Positions 46,548 through 58,540 of a stretch of DNA of 64,000 nt are shown here, piece after piece. Each line of letters opens with the position of its first letter. The first letter of the stretch is position 1. This DNA comes from Miscanthus floridulus (lineage: Eukaryota > Streptophyta > Magnoliopsida > Poales > Poaceae). The notes under the pieces were generated by a model, which did not search any database, was not told where the DNA came from, and saw only the letters and a program-made list of their open reading frames with translations. The stretch is from the NCBI RefSeq assembly GCF_019320115.1, contig NC_089588.1, positions 113,398,733-113,462,732 on the forward strand, read 5' to 3'. Both the position numbers and the translations under genes were made by a program.

Positions 46548-46808
46548 CACTAGGTGAAAAAAGGTTTGTAGCAACGGCACGAATTTTTTATAGGGGCGGC
46601 CGGCGATGGAGCCGCCCCTACAGTGGCGTGCTGAGGAGCCCAGAGACCAGCCGCCCCTACAAATGGAACAGCAGGGGTGGCTGGTGATACGAGCCGCCTC
46701 TAGAAATGGGTCTGATTTGTAGGGGCGGCTCACTCACCAGCCGCCCCTGGTGTTAGTATTTGTAGGGGCGGCTGGTGATTGAACCGCCCCTACAAATGCC
46801 CGACGTAC
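46548..46808 (+). mobile_element. CACTA left end in duplication unit 2
   Basis: Copy of 43,660-43,920, with CACTAGGTG in place of CACTACGTG. Confidence 0.6.
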
Positions 46809-46863
46809 ACCAAACCAAAATATCATCTGCCCTCCTCTCTCTCTTCGTCTCGACTCTTCCTTC

Positions 46864-46894
<31 letters not shown>

Positions 46895-48370
46895 CCTCGC
46901 TCGTTGTCCCGCACCGCACCCTCCCTCTCCTCCGAGCCCCTCCTCCGTCTCTCCCCCACGCCACCCCTCCCTCTCCCCCACGCGGTGACCCTCCCTCTCC
47001 AGCGGTGGAGCACGGCGTCGCACCCCCCCTCCTCCAGCGCCGGCGTCGCACCCCGCTCCCCCTGTCGCCTCTCGCCGGCGAAGAAGAGGGAGGAGCCGCG
47101 GAAGCGTCGTCGGCGAGCACGCGCCCCCTCCCTTCCTGGCTCCCTCCGCCCGCGCCGTGGGCGAGGCGCGCGCGTCCACCCCGATCCGTTCCTCCCTCAC
47201 CGCGAGGAGGCGGAGGAGGATCTGGGAGGGGAGCCAGGTCCGGCGCACCCACCCGCTCTCATCCGCGCCGGCGAGCGCCAAGCGTGCCCCCACAAGTTGG
47301 TGTGCTCCTCTTCCTCGTCTCTCTTTTCCCTTCGAGCTGGCGGCCTAGGATTTCATTTCTATCAATCACGTACTCATCCTAGCTAGGGTTTCCGGATTTC
47401 CATGCGTGAGAATGCGTTCTTTCCCCATCGATTCGCGTGGAATGATTAGGGAATTGGCGTGCCTTGTTCGGGGCTCTGCGAGATAGGTTATGGTTCGTTT
47501 CTGCCATCAGGGAATGATTAGGGAATTGGCAGCACGCAGTCACCGGAAGACGACCTCAACGCCAACAATGGTGCAGCAGGCCGACAGCCACCTCGGGGTG
47601 CAGCAGCAAGAAGGCCCGGCCGCCGACCCAAGTCACCGGAGCAACAGACGGCCACCCCCGCCTGCAACTGGCCGACGACCACGCAGATCCGGCCACCCAG
47701 TTGCAGATACCCCCCTCCCCCCTAGCCAGCTCCACCATAGAACCAGCCAGAGCAAGAGAGAGAAAGGAGAGGGCGAGGGCAAGCCCCGACCACGGCCTTG
47801 CAGATCCGGTCGCCGACCACCAGATCTGGCCACCTCCGTGCGGATCTAGTCGTCGAACACGCGGAAGCGGGCAATCCGGGCATGGGGAAGGCAGAGCCGC
47901 ACAGACCGGAGCAGGTAAGCAGACACCTGAGGGCCACCCAGAGACAGGAGCAAGCTGCAAAGAGCCCAGGCCATCGCAGACCGAAACCACGCTGGTGAAC
48001 ACCGGATCCGGCCTCCAAGCCACTGTATCCAGCCATTCCCCGAGCGGCAGATGCCAACCATCAGCCCCGACGAAGGACAGAGAACGGGAGGGAGGAGAAG
48101 GAACGGAGGGGAGGAGGCATGGGGAGGTTGAGATATGCCTCGCCGCCGCCATTCTTGCCGTCCGCCGATCTCTGGCAGGCAGCTCCGGCGGCGGACGGAG
48201 TCCACGCTTGGGTTGACGGGGGGAGGCGCTCGATGGGTTGCGGAGCCGCCCGAGGCGTCAGAGCAGACAACGCGGGGGGTGGGGGGGGGTGTGGGGGTGT
48301 GAATTAAGAGGAATTAAAAGTGTTAACAAAATTCCATGGTAATCAGATAATTACCGTTGGGACCGAACAC
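46809..48370. other. GC-rich region of unit 2, no gene supported
   Basis: Duplicate of 43,921-45,480, with the same overlapping low-information open frames. Confidence 0.4.
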
Positions 48371-48375
48371 TATAA

Positions 48376-48467
48376 GAGCCTTTGGTTCCCACCTCCCAAG
48401 CAGCCCTCCCAGGCGTCTGTGCAGCCTGGCCGCGGCTCCCAGGCCAGGGCGGCAACCAAACAGGCCC
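48376..48467. mobile_element. Small Tourist-like MITE, unit 2
   Basis: Copy of 45,484-45,575 with the same TAA flanks. It lies about 250 bp before the start of the metal-binding protein gene and so is part of its upstream region. Confidence 0.6.
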
Positions 48468-48719
48468 TAAGTCTCTCGATAAGCTTTACACGCACGAAAT
48501 ACGACACGGTCCGGAACTCAAAGATGAAGCACTCATCAAAGGATAGCCAGCAGCGACCTCAGATGCCGAAAGCCCGCCATGTCCTAGGCCCTCGCTTCTT
48601 CCTGGATGACTTTTGTTAGGTCAGCAGCCGTGGTCGCCTCACCTCCGAAAGTCCTGCTGTACTACACTCCTCTCTCTCTCTCTACATGTGAGAAACAGAC
48701 GATCAGCTCCGACCCAAGC

Positions 48720-49890
48720 ATGGCAGAAAAGGTGATCTCTCTCTCTTTCTCTGCGGCTTGCAAAATTTGATGCTGACATGAATAAGTTCTGCGTACAACA
48801 ACAATTGCGTGTTTGTGTTTTGATCTATTCTTTGTTTCTTCTTTGCAAATTTGTGTTTTGATGTAGCTGAATTTGGGCTTGTCGCTAACCTGTATATGCT
48901 GTTCTTTAGAAATTGGAAGGAATAATGGTGGAGCTAGAATATATTCAAAAAGTTTCTATAGAATATGTTGATCTGTAGGAATAACTCCATTCTTTATTTC
49001 ACAGTCTAGATACTGTTCAAAAGCATATCGCATATATACCTACGTTGTGCAGCGTTTCAAGAATGCTTTCAATACTTTCGGAATTACTAATCTTATTCCG
49101 CTTTGACGTGTGCCAGCTGCAGCGATTTTGATCCCCTTTACTTTACTTTACTTTAGTGCTGTCAAAAAGAACAATATTTACCCTGGCTTGGACTAATGCT
49201 GCTGTCAACACAGTTCTCCATGCTAATCGTTGTGGTTGACCTTGATTGCCACAAGTGCTACAACAAGATCCGCAAGATTCTGTGCGAGCTCCAATGTAAG
49301 AACCAAAAAAAAAGGGCACTGCAGCCTCGTCAGTATGATCGATTGGTTCATCTTTACGAGCAACAACGAACACCTTGCATGCCTACGATCTCACTCGTTA
49401 TCTTGTTCGTGCAGACCATGAGAGGATCCAAACGATCTCCTTCGACGACAAGAGCAAGACGATCACCATCGAGGGGCCGTTCGAACCGCTCCGGCTCGCC
49501 TGCAAGCTCCGCTGCAAGGGCGGCAAGGTGGTCAGGGACGTCCACATCGTCGACACCAATCCTCCACCGCCACCGCCTCCGCCGCCGCCGCCACCGCCGC
49601 CACCGCCGCCGCCACCGCCTCCGTCTCCGCCGCCGCCGCCGCCGCCACCGCCACCGCCACCGCCACCGCGGCCGACAGTGGTGATCCCGTCGTGTCCCGC
49701 GCCGCCGGTGGGGCCGTGCGGGTGCCAGTGCTGCGCGCCCTGCTACCAGGGCTACTATGAGAGCTGCAGGTGCTGCTGCTGCGGCAGGGTGTACGGCCTG
49801 ACCGTTCGGCCGTTGCCGGCGCCGTGCGGCTACAGGGGCTGCCGGACGTTCTGCGACGACGACCCGTCGGCGGCGTGTAGCATCATGTGA
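48720..49890 (+). CDS. Heavy-metal-associated (HMA) proline-rich isoprenylated plant protein
   Basis: Three exons, 48720-48731, 49214-49295 and 49415-49890, with GT-AG introns and matching phases, encode 189 aa. Residues 5-75 form an HMA fold with VVVDLDCHKCYNKIRKIL, whose Cys-x-x-Cys binds metal in the family, and TISFDDKSKTITIEGPF as the following strand pair. Residues 81-116 are almost pure proline. The tail (117-189) has about 15 cysteines, including CRCCCCGR. The protein ends CSIM, a CaaX prenylation motif. The first exon codes only MAEK, as in many grass relatives, and the ATG context GCATGGC is favourable. Family members (HIPP/HPP, including rice Pi21) act in metal handling and disease susceptibility; that role here is inference. 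The gene appears intact. Its upstream DNA is the end of the 2.9-kb duplication. Confidence 0.85.
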
Positions 49891-50560
49891 TTGTGATCCT
49901 ATCGTAGCATGCCGCAAGCATGCTCTCGAGTTGACCACTCGACCTTGGAGTCATTCTAGTAGTATCAAGTTGGAGTTTTCCGTGAATTAGCGTGGACTAC
50001 ATTGGATTTGAGTGTTTTATTATACAGGTCGGGAATTAATTTGGGATGGCAGACGAATACGAAATGGACATGATAAGTTGGTTATGCGTGCGTGACTTGT
50101 AGAAAAATAAATGTTCATTAAGCAGGGATGCATATTGTTGTTAATTATTCTCTCGATGATTGTAAAGAGCAGAGCTGAATATATGATCTTACTGTCCACA
50201 TCTCATTGGCCATAGGAAGATGTTATAGTACCACTGTACTATGTTGAGTGTTCAACACAAACAGGATCGGATGCTTCTGCTAAAGTGTGGAGTCATAAAA
50301 AGGAGAAATGTGCCGTCTGGCTTGTACTCTCTGGGTCATTATCACTATTGTCTTTTGATCATCTCACAAAAATTTTCTCAACAAAGAGCTATTCTTCCAT
50401 CAACTGTCTTGCTGCTACGCGCGCATTGCAGACAGTTTGTTAAATACTCCTACTTACCAGTTACCACTTACCGCGCAACACGCTGCAGGGGAAGTCAGGA
50501 GTACAAAACAAGTGACAACAAAATTGAAATCACTTGTATTTGGTTCAGGTTAGACCTATA
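49891..50560. other. 3' flank of the HMA gene
   Basis: AT-rich, with AATAAA-like words near 50,105. An open frame at 50,241-50,561 has no recognisable domain. Confidence 0.45.
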
Positions 50561-52860
50561 ATTCATATGACTTGTCCATCAACATGTGTTCTCGCACGTG
50601 CTAAAATTTTAGGAGATATAAGTATTAGTTATATAATACATCTGACTAATAAAGAATTATTTATATTCAATTGTATGTTTTTCTCTTTGTTTATTTTTCT
50701 AACACGATAGACATAATAGATACTCTGCAGTCTATATCTAGTTATGATAAACTTATTAATTAGTATTTTTTTCAAGGGACTGATCTATATGTTTTCTCAT
50801 CCATATTCCTATTTTCTTTTTGCATGGCACCTCTATATATTAATATGCAATTAATTTAAAACCTTACCATTAATTATGGTGGCTCTTGTTGCACCATATA
50901 TCTTATCAAGTCATGAATCTAAATTTTGATTTTTTTTTAAATTTTATTTATTCCTATTGACTCCTACAAATTTTTCTCTTCTCAAGTTAAGTTGAAACTC
51001 TTATGCTTATTTTATCTTTCATTAACTCTCCTTTTTGCACTTTTTTAAAATAAGGATTTTAGGTCGTAGAGTAGGTTCATAAATACTACAATAATATAAG
51101 CCATCATTTAAAATATGCATCATGTCGTTTAAGATAAGTCATAGAGCTTGAAGTGAGATCTCGGATGGGGGTAGCAGGACTAACCTTAAGAGAATTTTAA
51201 TACTTAAGCCTTATAATGATCGACATTTTACTCTAAAGTAATCTTAGAGAGTCAGGAAAATATAGCCACCGGTGGCCTCCCACAATTCTCAACCTGATTG
51301 AATTTTTCTATCAAGGAATTATATGTGCAGTTATGGTTATACTATAAATATAGACATGTCAAACTTTCTAGTTAAAATATATAAATATATCTAAAGTAAT
51401 GGCCTATATAAATTATATGTCATGGTTACTAATATGGTTTCAAACAATTTGTTAGTATCATTAGTATATAAGTTGTTTAGAAAATTATTTTTTATGTGAT
51501 GAAACATAACATATATATTTATTGCTCATGGATGCTGGCACGACCCGTATGTTTACTTTAATTAAATCTTACTATATTAATATTTACAGAGGTGGGTAAT
51601 GTATGTAGAAACAAATATGTGCTCTATGGTTATCTAAACATTTTTTATAATGGAAGATTTGATAATTTAGATGCAGATTTGAAGGGGTATTTAATTTTTT
51701 CTAATAATGAGATGAAAATTTAGTTATGTAAATTATCGATCAAATAATAGGAGGACACAGGTGATTAGTTGCGAATTTATATCTACTTTAGATCATGTTT
51801 CTTAATGGCATAGGTAGGTAACATAAATATAGAGTCATGGGTCACTTTATATTGTTTTACACAACAACAGAGGTGGATAATTATTTAGAAAATAGAATAG
51901 AGCCAATAGCTATTATTATAGGTTATGCTGAATTAATGGTCAGATGTTTCTAATTTCTATGAGAATTTTTAGGATCTATCTTTTGTTTTTCTATCAGGTC
52001 TTGTGAGTATTAACATCCAGTCTCCATTCGGGACCTGTAGTTAGAATTTCTAGAGTTTATCTTTTTTTCTAGCTTGATTTGTATTTAGTTGAAACCTAAT
52101 CTTATGACATATGAACTCTTGTTGCATCCCTTTCTATGATTTCATAAATCTAAAGTTTAGCTTTTAACTTTTTATCAAGTTGTTGTAATTTTTTCACATG
52201 TTAAGTAGAAATTCTAGTGTTCTTTATCTTTATTCGTAAGTTATTTTTATTAAAAAGAGTTTAGGTCTTATTAGTATTGTTTTTTCACATGTTAAGTGAA
52301 AACTAAGCTTGCAGCCAGCACTGAACATGTTGAATTTGTTATATCACATGATTATATGTGTGTAGCATTGTTTTATGTATCATGGAGTGCTCAAAATTAC
52401 TGATATTGATATGACATAATGTTACAGTTAAAATGTATAAACTTATGAAATTTATTATCATGGAGTATTAATATAAATTAAAGTGAATTGTCAGTATTAT
52501 TATACGTAGTTTGTTATGTGAATATTTTTCCATGCTTCATAAGTTATTAAAATAAATATTTATCCTAATGTATATATGTTTATTTGATATACATGGTGGA
52601 ACATAGCATTATGGTTATTTAATTTCACGGTAGTAGAAGTCTGTAATTTAGAAATATATATGTATTGTAATTTATGGATATTGATTTATTTTTTTACAAT
52701 AATATATATTAGTATTTATATGTAGATTTGAGAGATATTTTTGTTTATGTTTTATAATGGCTAAGATAGATACAAATATAAAGGTAATACTTTACATTAT
52801 CTTTCACAACGACATATATGGTTAGGTTGCATGCAAACATATGATGTTACTTTGCATTAT
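50561..52860. other. AT-rich intergenic DNA with diverged repeats
   Basis: No gene is seen. Phrases such as GTGGGTAAT...TTAGATGCA recur from about 51,580 and become a regular array after 52,866, so this is probably older, decayed parts of the same repeat. Confidence 0.5.
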
Positions 52861-52865
52861 CTTGT

Positions 52866-53262
52866 ATAGCGATGAAGGTGGATGATTTATAAAATCATTA
52901 GGGGGTATTTTAAATTATCTTTTATAATGTTAGATATGGGTAATTTAGACACAAAGTTAGAGAATTATTTTAAATTATCTTTAATAATGACAAAGCTGGG
53001 TAAATTAGATGTATTATTAGGGGGTTATTTTGTATTATATTTTATTATAGCAAATGTGGGTAATTTAGATGCAAATTTAGGGGGTTATTTTTATTTTTTC
53101 ATAACGACAGATGTGGGTAATTTATATGCAAATGTAGGGGGTCTTTTGAATTATCTTTTGTAATGGCAGAAGTGGGTAATTTAGTTGTAAAATTAGGGGG
53201 TTACTTTATGTATTTTTCATAATGACAGAGGCAGGTAATTTTTTTACAAATTACAATAGATC
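52866..53262 (+). repeat. Minisatellite, about 58-60 bp period, at least 6 units
   Basis: Units centre on GTGGGTAATTTAGATGCAAA then TTAGGGGGTTATTTT and TTATCTTTTATAATG, starting near 52,866, 52,926, 52,986, 53,046, 53,104, 53,162 and 53,220. Because the period is close to a multiple of three it leaves an open frame (52,882-53,163) of about 20-residue repeats, which I do not treat as a gene. Confidence 0.85.
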
Positions 53263-53900
53263 CGATGACTATTATCGGCGATGATGATTAGAGTCTACCA
53301 AATTAAAGGTCAGATGTTTCTGATTATTGTGAGAATTTTTAGGATTTATCTTTTTTTCTAGGGGCTAGAATTATCGTGGTACCTCTGTTGAGGCCTCTAA
53401 TTAGTAATAGTAAGATAAGATTGATTGATGGTTACATGTCCCATGGAAACAATCTAGCACAAGGGTTGGGCAGAGGAATCGTGTGCTGTTTGCCGTCTCG
53501 TGGACCGCACCCACAAATGCCTCGATCATATATATAGCCATTGGATTCCCAAAGGATCTGGCTGTACCACATATCATTGATATGCTTTTCAAAAACACAA
53601 CATCTAGCATCTCCTTAACTTCTTTCTCCGCTGATCGTCGAGAGTATGGGTGGCTAGCTTGTAAAAGTAACGTAATAGCATAAATAAAGTTTACGAAGGA
53701 ATACATGCAAAAGCGGCGTTGAAGTATGGTTTCTGCATATGTTGCGGCTGTGGTTTTATTCCCAATTTTCCTGTGTTCCTCGGGTTCGCGTATGGTTGGA
53801 TGGCCGCTGGCTGCAGCATGTAAAACGAACCGTGGAATACGACAGTTCCATTTCGGAATAAAATTGAGTGGGGACGGTCCCCGTGAATACGACAGCAATG
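53263..53900. other. Intergenic DNA or truncated retrotransposon interior
   Basis: The left limit of the retrotransposon interior is not defined. No domain is recognisable. Confidence 0.35.
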
Positions 53901-54765
53901 GGCCGCCGAGCCAACGTGCGGGACGACCACGTCGATAACCTGCTTGAACTCCTGGGCTTCCACCGACATGTCGTTGTCCGGGCCTGAGTCGTGGCGTGTC
54001 GCCTTGGTCTATGCGATGGCCTCCAGGTGGACGCTGAGGGAAAGCACGAACAGCCTCCGCTTCAGCTCAACCCGGGCAGCGCCACCACCGCTGGTCGGCA
54101 GGGCGGCCAAATTCGTTGCACGGTGGATCCGCCGCACCATGGCGTGCACCTGATCTACGAGGATGACGCCCTAGGTTCGTGGAGTCGGCGTGGGTGCTCA
54201 GGTCGAGAGCAAAGCGCTGGCGACGTTCTGAGGGATCCTCGTGAGCGGCAGTGTAAGCGTAGGCATAAGAGGCGGCGGCGTTTCTCAACCCAAAGCGGAT
54301 GGTGCCGTCGCCGGACTTTGCTTTGCCGGAATTGGCTCCTCAGAGAGTGGTGGAGCGGAGCTTGATGACTGGGCATCGCTGTGTGCCACCGACGATTTTC
54401 CTTTGTCCAAGCTCAGGCTAGACAGGTCCCCGTCCAGGGACCCTGTGCCAACAGCTGGTCGTAGGATACCGGCGGGGAGCGGCGTGCCGCCCCGGATTCA
54501 CGTAGCGTCGAGGTGGTCTTGCTCGCGTCGTGCCTGGCGAGCGTGACGAGAGCGGCCGCCTGGGCGCCGCCTGCGCCTGGGCTGCCGGTGCGTGACTTCG
54601 TCGTTGGTTGGTGGGGCTCGAGGAGTGAGGAGTACCATGTCGTACTCATGCCCTAGAGACATGAACTCTAGGCTCCCAAACCAAACCACCGTGCCGAGAC
54701 GCAATGGTCGTACGGGGTCTGCCATCCGGAACTTGCTGGGATGACGAAACTGACACGCAGCGCCC

Positions 54766-54783
54766 CCTACCTGGCGCGCCAAC
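54766..54783 (-). promoter_or_regulatory. Primer-binding-site region
   Basis: Directly after the LTR end the minus strand reads GTTGGCGCGCCAGGTAGGGG, a post-LTR sequence typical of several large grass gypsy families. The TGG start fits a tRNA 3' CCA. Confidence 0.5.
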
Positions 54784-56150
54784 TGTCGGTGTTTCGGACC
54801 GGGGGGTCCTCAACCAACCAGTGAATTTGTTCTGCGTGTTCCCGATCCCGGATGGTGATGCAAAGAGACACAAGGTATATACTGGTGCAGGCAATCGGTG
54901 CCCTACGTCCAGTCTGAGAGATCGATCTCGTATTCCTTGCACCGAAGTGCTTATAGTAGGGGGTTACAAGCTAGGTGAGAAAGGGAGCTAGTCCCAGGTC
55001 TCGGTGAGGGGTGGTTTGGGCTGCTTGAGACGTTGCTCTTAGGCGGCTAGGATGTGTGCGTGTGTGTGTTACAAGGTGTTTTTCTCTGTCAGTCCCCCGT
55101 CCCCCTCTAAGTGGCCCAAGTCCTCTCCTTTTATAGTTGAAGGGATGGCAAGGGCAGTACATGTGCTAACTGTACGGCGTCGTGCCAACAGGGGCGGCAT
55201 GTCCGAGCCCTGTGGCCTGTTCCTATGGCGGCGTGGCCGTCGGAGTGGTCCGTCCTTGGAGCGCTAGGGCGGCGTACTAGTCCCATCCGATCCTGTGCGT
55301 TGTGGGAGCCCTGGGACTGCCTCGGAGCGGGTGCGGCGGCGGACGTGCAAGCCGCTGTGGACGGACTGTGCGCGAGGCCGAGGCTTGGTCGGTGCCAAGG
55401 CTGCACGGCAGTGGGGGGTCTCAGCGGGCACAAACCCCGAGATAGCCGAGCCCCTGGTGCACAGTGCTGAGGCCCGGAGAGAGCGTTTGATCCGGGGTGC
55501 TAGCTTGGAGGCGGTGATGAACCGGGCCAGGCCGTCCATGTCGCGTTGTTTTCGAGGCGGGGATCGCGGGGCACAGTGCAGTGTGGGCGCTGATCGTGGG
55601 CACAGCGCCAGGGTACAGTGACCGGTAATCCCCGCCGTGCCCTGTCTCAGCCGGTATGAGGCTGATGCGATCTCATGTCCCGTCGGTCATTCTGTGGCGT
55701 CGAGCCATCGTCCGGCTGAGATTGCGGGAGTGGTTGAAGTATTAATGAGACATGACGTGCTGTCGGGAAGACCGGCCGAGGCGGGGGCGACGGATTATGG
55801 ATAAGCTGGCCTCGCGCGCTACGGAGAATGAGGCCTCGCGCGAGACGGAGAGCGGAGCCTCGCGCGAGACGGAGATCGGACTCCTTGCCGAGGCCTTCCG
55901 TGAGAGGCCTCGCGCGATACGGAGAATGCACCCCCTGCCGAGGCCTTCCGTGGAGAGCCTGACGCGAGGCGGAGATTGCGTCAGGATGCCGAGACCTCCT
56001 GCGCGAGGTTCGAGGCGAGGCGGAGAGCCTGGCGGGCTCGGACGTGGCGGGTGTGGGGCCCACGGCTTACCTTCTAGCTTTGTTTTTTGATGGGACTTAA
56101 GCGACCCCTTTGATGTTCGCTCGGGGTACCCCGTTCTAAGGTACCCGACA
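54784..56150 (-). mobile_element. 1,367-bp LTR
   Basis: Plus-strand ends are TGTCGGTGTTTCGG and GGTACCCGACA, so the LTR is TG...CA with short inverted ends. A TATAAAAG box lies on the minus strand at about 55,128-55,136, matching minus orientation. Degenerate repeats of CGCGCGAGACGGAG occupy 55,790-56,030. Confidence 0.75.
55790..56035. repeat. Short tandem-like repeats inside the LTR (GCCTCGCGCGAGACGGAG)
   Basis: At least six imperfect units of about 27-50 bp share CCTCGCGCGAGACGGAGA or GAGGCCTTCCGTGAGAGGCC-like words, shown here in part. They lie in the U3 part of the minus-strand LTR, where enhancer-like repeats are common. Confidence 0.6.
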
Positions 56151-56959
56151 GGACTACAACATATCAACAAATTATTCTTTAATTTTAAATTACGATCGTG
56201 TTTCTCGCTCCAAGTCCAGAACAAAAAATACTATATGACTTAATTGTGTAATACTACTTGTGTTTAGTGGTGTTACTTGTTTTCACTATAAGACAGGTAA
56301 ACATAATCATCGTACGGTTGGGTAGGCACGGACTATAACAGCTCATCAAATTATCTAATAATGAGATACACTACTGGAAACAGTGACTTTACCGTGTGCC
56401 ACAGGCACTCGACAAAGACCAAAAAACACTCTACAAAGGTTTTGTTGAGTGTAACACTCGGCAAACAGCACACGACATCTACAGTATCGGCAAATAGCTA
56501 TTTGCCGAGTGTTTTTTATCGCGCACTCAGCAAATGGTTTGCCGAGTGTCAAATTTGACACTCGGCAAAAAAAGTGGTTTGCCGAGTGTTTTTCCAAAAT
56601 ACACTCGGCAAATGATTATTGTTTGCCGAGTGTTTTTTGGGAATTACACTCGGCAAACCTATTTTTCAAAGAAATTTTTTTTCTCAGCATACCAGTATTG
56701 TTTGCCGAGTGTTTTGGGTAATTACACTCGGCAAACCTATTTTCCAAAGAAAAAAATAATTTTTTCTCAGCATATTTCAGTTTAATAGCTGCCATACAAA
56801 ACACTCTTAGTATACCATATCTGCATGCAGAGCATGCTCCTGGCAACATAATTCTCATAATAACTATATGGACATAGAAATGAAGATGACAAATTTAAGA
56901 GACTAATGACAGGTATAAGTTCAGAAGAATCAATATCTAGAAAAAATTCAAAAACTATG

Positions 56960-57823
56960 CTACCAAAATAGTGAAGGTAAAACCATCAGCACCCCAGTAG
57001 ACATGTCTTCTACTCCATTCTTCATGAAACTAGCTTCTTCACTGCTGCAAGAAGGAAGAAATGTGGCACAGAAAATATTACACATCAAGAATATTCTATT
57101 ACTAATCCACAACTGGCCAATTGAAAAGAAATATATTCTTAAGTGTCTATCGAAAATCTCATAAAGACGACTCCACATTTGTTTGGCAATAACACATCAT
57201 TCAAAGAACAAGTGATTTACCGTTTCTGGTTCACAACAGAAAAGACAAGACTTGTCTTCTACATGTCTTCTAATACTCAGGTTGTCCCTAGTAAGAACTT
57301 TGTTTTTGGAAAGTAACCATAGGAAAAACTGAACTCTAGGAGGGACCTTCAGCCCCCAAACAGCAGGTACATGCACTGGCATAATTCCTCTAAAATTAAT
57401 ATCTCTATATAAAGATTGAGAAGAATAAAGACCATCTCTAGTAAATTGCCAAATCAGGGAGTCCTCGTCATCAGAAAATCTAATAGTTGAGGCCAGTTGA
57501 ACCACCTCTAACCAGAGATTCATTAATCTATCATCAACACATCTCCTAAAGGTACACTTGAGGTTTGTACCATACCACAGATTGAAGACTGATTGAGTTT
57601 TCTCATTATGTAGAATGTAGATATCCCAGTACTGAATGGACAAACTTGAATTACCTAACCAATTGTCTTCCCAAAACTTAACTTTTTCCCCATTACCAAT
57701 TTTCCACCTAAAACCCATCTGTGCAGCTTTAGCAGCCCACATGAAGCCCTTAAAGAAATTAGAAGCCCCAACTGTAGAGCTACAAAAAAATATTAGGCCT
57801 ATTTGTATCATACTTGTGATCAA
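56960..57823 (-). pseudogene. Non-LTR retrotransposon (LINE) C-terminal fragment with zf-RVT domain
   Basis: The minus-strand frame gives WKIGNGEKVKFWEDNWLG, then WGLKVPPRVQFFLWLLSKNK and SCLFCCEPETVNHLFFE, the zinc-binding reverse-transcriptase-like end (zf-RVT) of plant L1-type LINEs. After an in-frame TGA at about 57,194 the frame resumes with AKQMWSRLYEIFDRH down to 56,960. The reverse transcriptase core is absent. It lies inside the CACTA element, either captured or inserted before the CACTA element moved. Confidence 0.85.
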
Positions 57824-57829
57824 TAAGCT

Positions 57830-58450
57830 GTTTCCAGAGCTTATGACTATCTAAATTATATCTTCTAACCCAGTTCAAGCTTAACTATTGCTCAAATTAG
57901 GGAATGTGTCATGATGAAAACAACGTTTCCATAAAAGCTAAACGGTAGTGAAGCCGTATACACAATGTAAACAGTGTGTACATGGATTATATGATACTGT
58001 ACAACACCAACAAATATTCATATATTTGTGCTGTTATGCAAGTAAAAATCAACACATATGAGTACAAGTAAAAAAGAAGATAGTCAAGTATCAAACAATT
58101 AATCTGGAGAAAGATACTGATAAACAATAGAAAAATTGTACAATAGAGCAGACAACTATCAAGAACAGACTCGAGATAGGGAACATTGCTGGCGCCCAAT
58201 GAGTAATATTGGAGTGAGGCATGGCCGGATTGTAGTCTAATTCCATAACGTATTAGAATAAATGACACAAGATGTAAATTTTGTTGAAACTCACATGCAT
58301 ATTCCCTAGTGTATATAATAGTAATGAAACACATCAACCATTACTACCAGATCTAGATAGTAAGATAAGATACAAAAATATAATGTGGGACTAGTATAGG
58401 AAGGAACAATACGCTTGATCATTGACTCTAGTATAAACAAAAAAAAATGA
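57830..58450. other. CACTA interior, AT-rich, no gene seen
   Basis: It lies between the LINE piece and the methyltransferase exon. Short frames only. Confidence 0.5.
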
Positions 58451-58540
58451 TTCACTCAAAGAAGTTCCCTACCAACACCGGAGTGCATTAGCTGTACCTT
58501 TTCAAGACAGGAGAGATCGAGCGAGAGAGGGGCACCACAC

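Larger units (their letters stand above)
45671..48562. repeat. 2,892-bp tandem duplication, unit 2
   Basis: Second unit of the tandem pair. Seen differences from unit 1 are few: a CT-repeat length change, one-base indels near 47,713, 48,056 and 48,196, and scattered substitutions. It ends at the shared ATGCCGA, after which single-copy sequence leads within 157 bp to the ATG of the metal-binding protein gene. Confidence 0.97.
53901..56150 (-). mobile_element. Gypsy-type LTR retrotransposon, 5' end fragment
   Basis: On the minus strand a 5' LTR (56,150 to 54,784) is followed by a primer-binding-like site and about 0.9 kb of GC-rich leader, then lost. No gag-pol domain is readable and no second LTR lies in the window. 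The LTR abuts host DNA (AGGACTAC) at 56,151. Confidence 0.65.

Noticed and set aside
52882..53163. Frame encoding about 20-residue repeats
   Set aside because: It is a by-product of the 60-bp minisatellite, with no leader or context.
54498..54782. Possible gag start after the primer-binding site
   Set aside because: It has no zinc knuckle or capsid motif, and the leader of large gypsy elements often has short frames. It was kept as part of the retrotransposon only.
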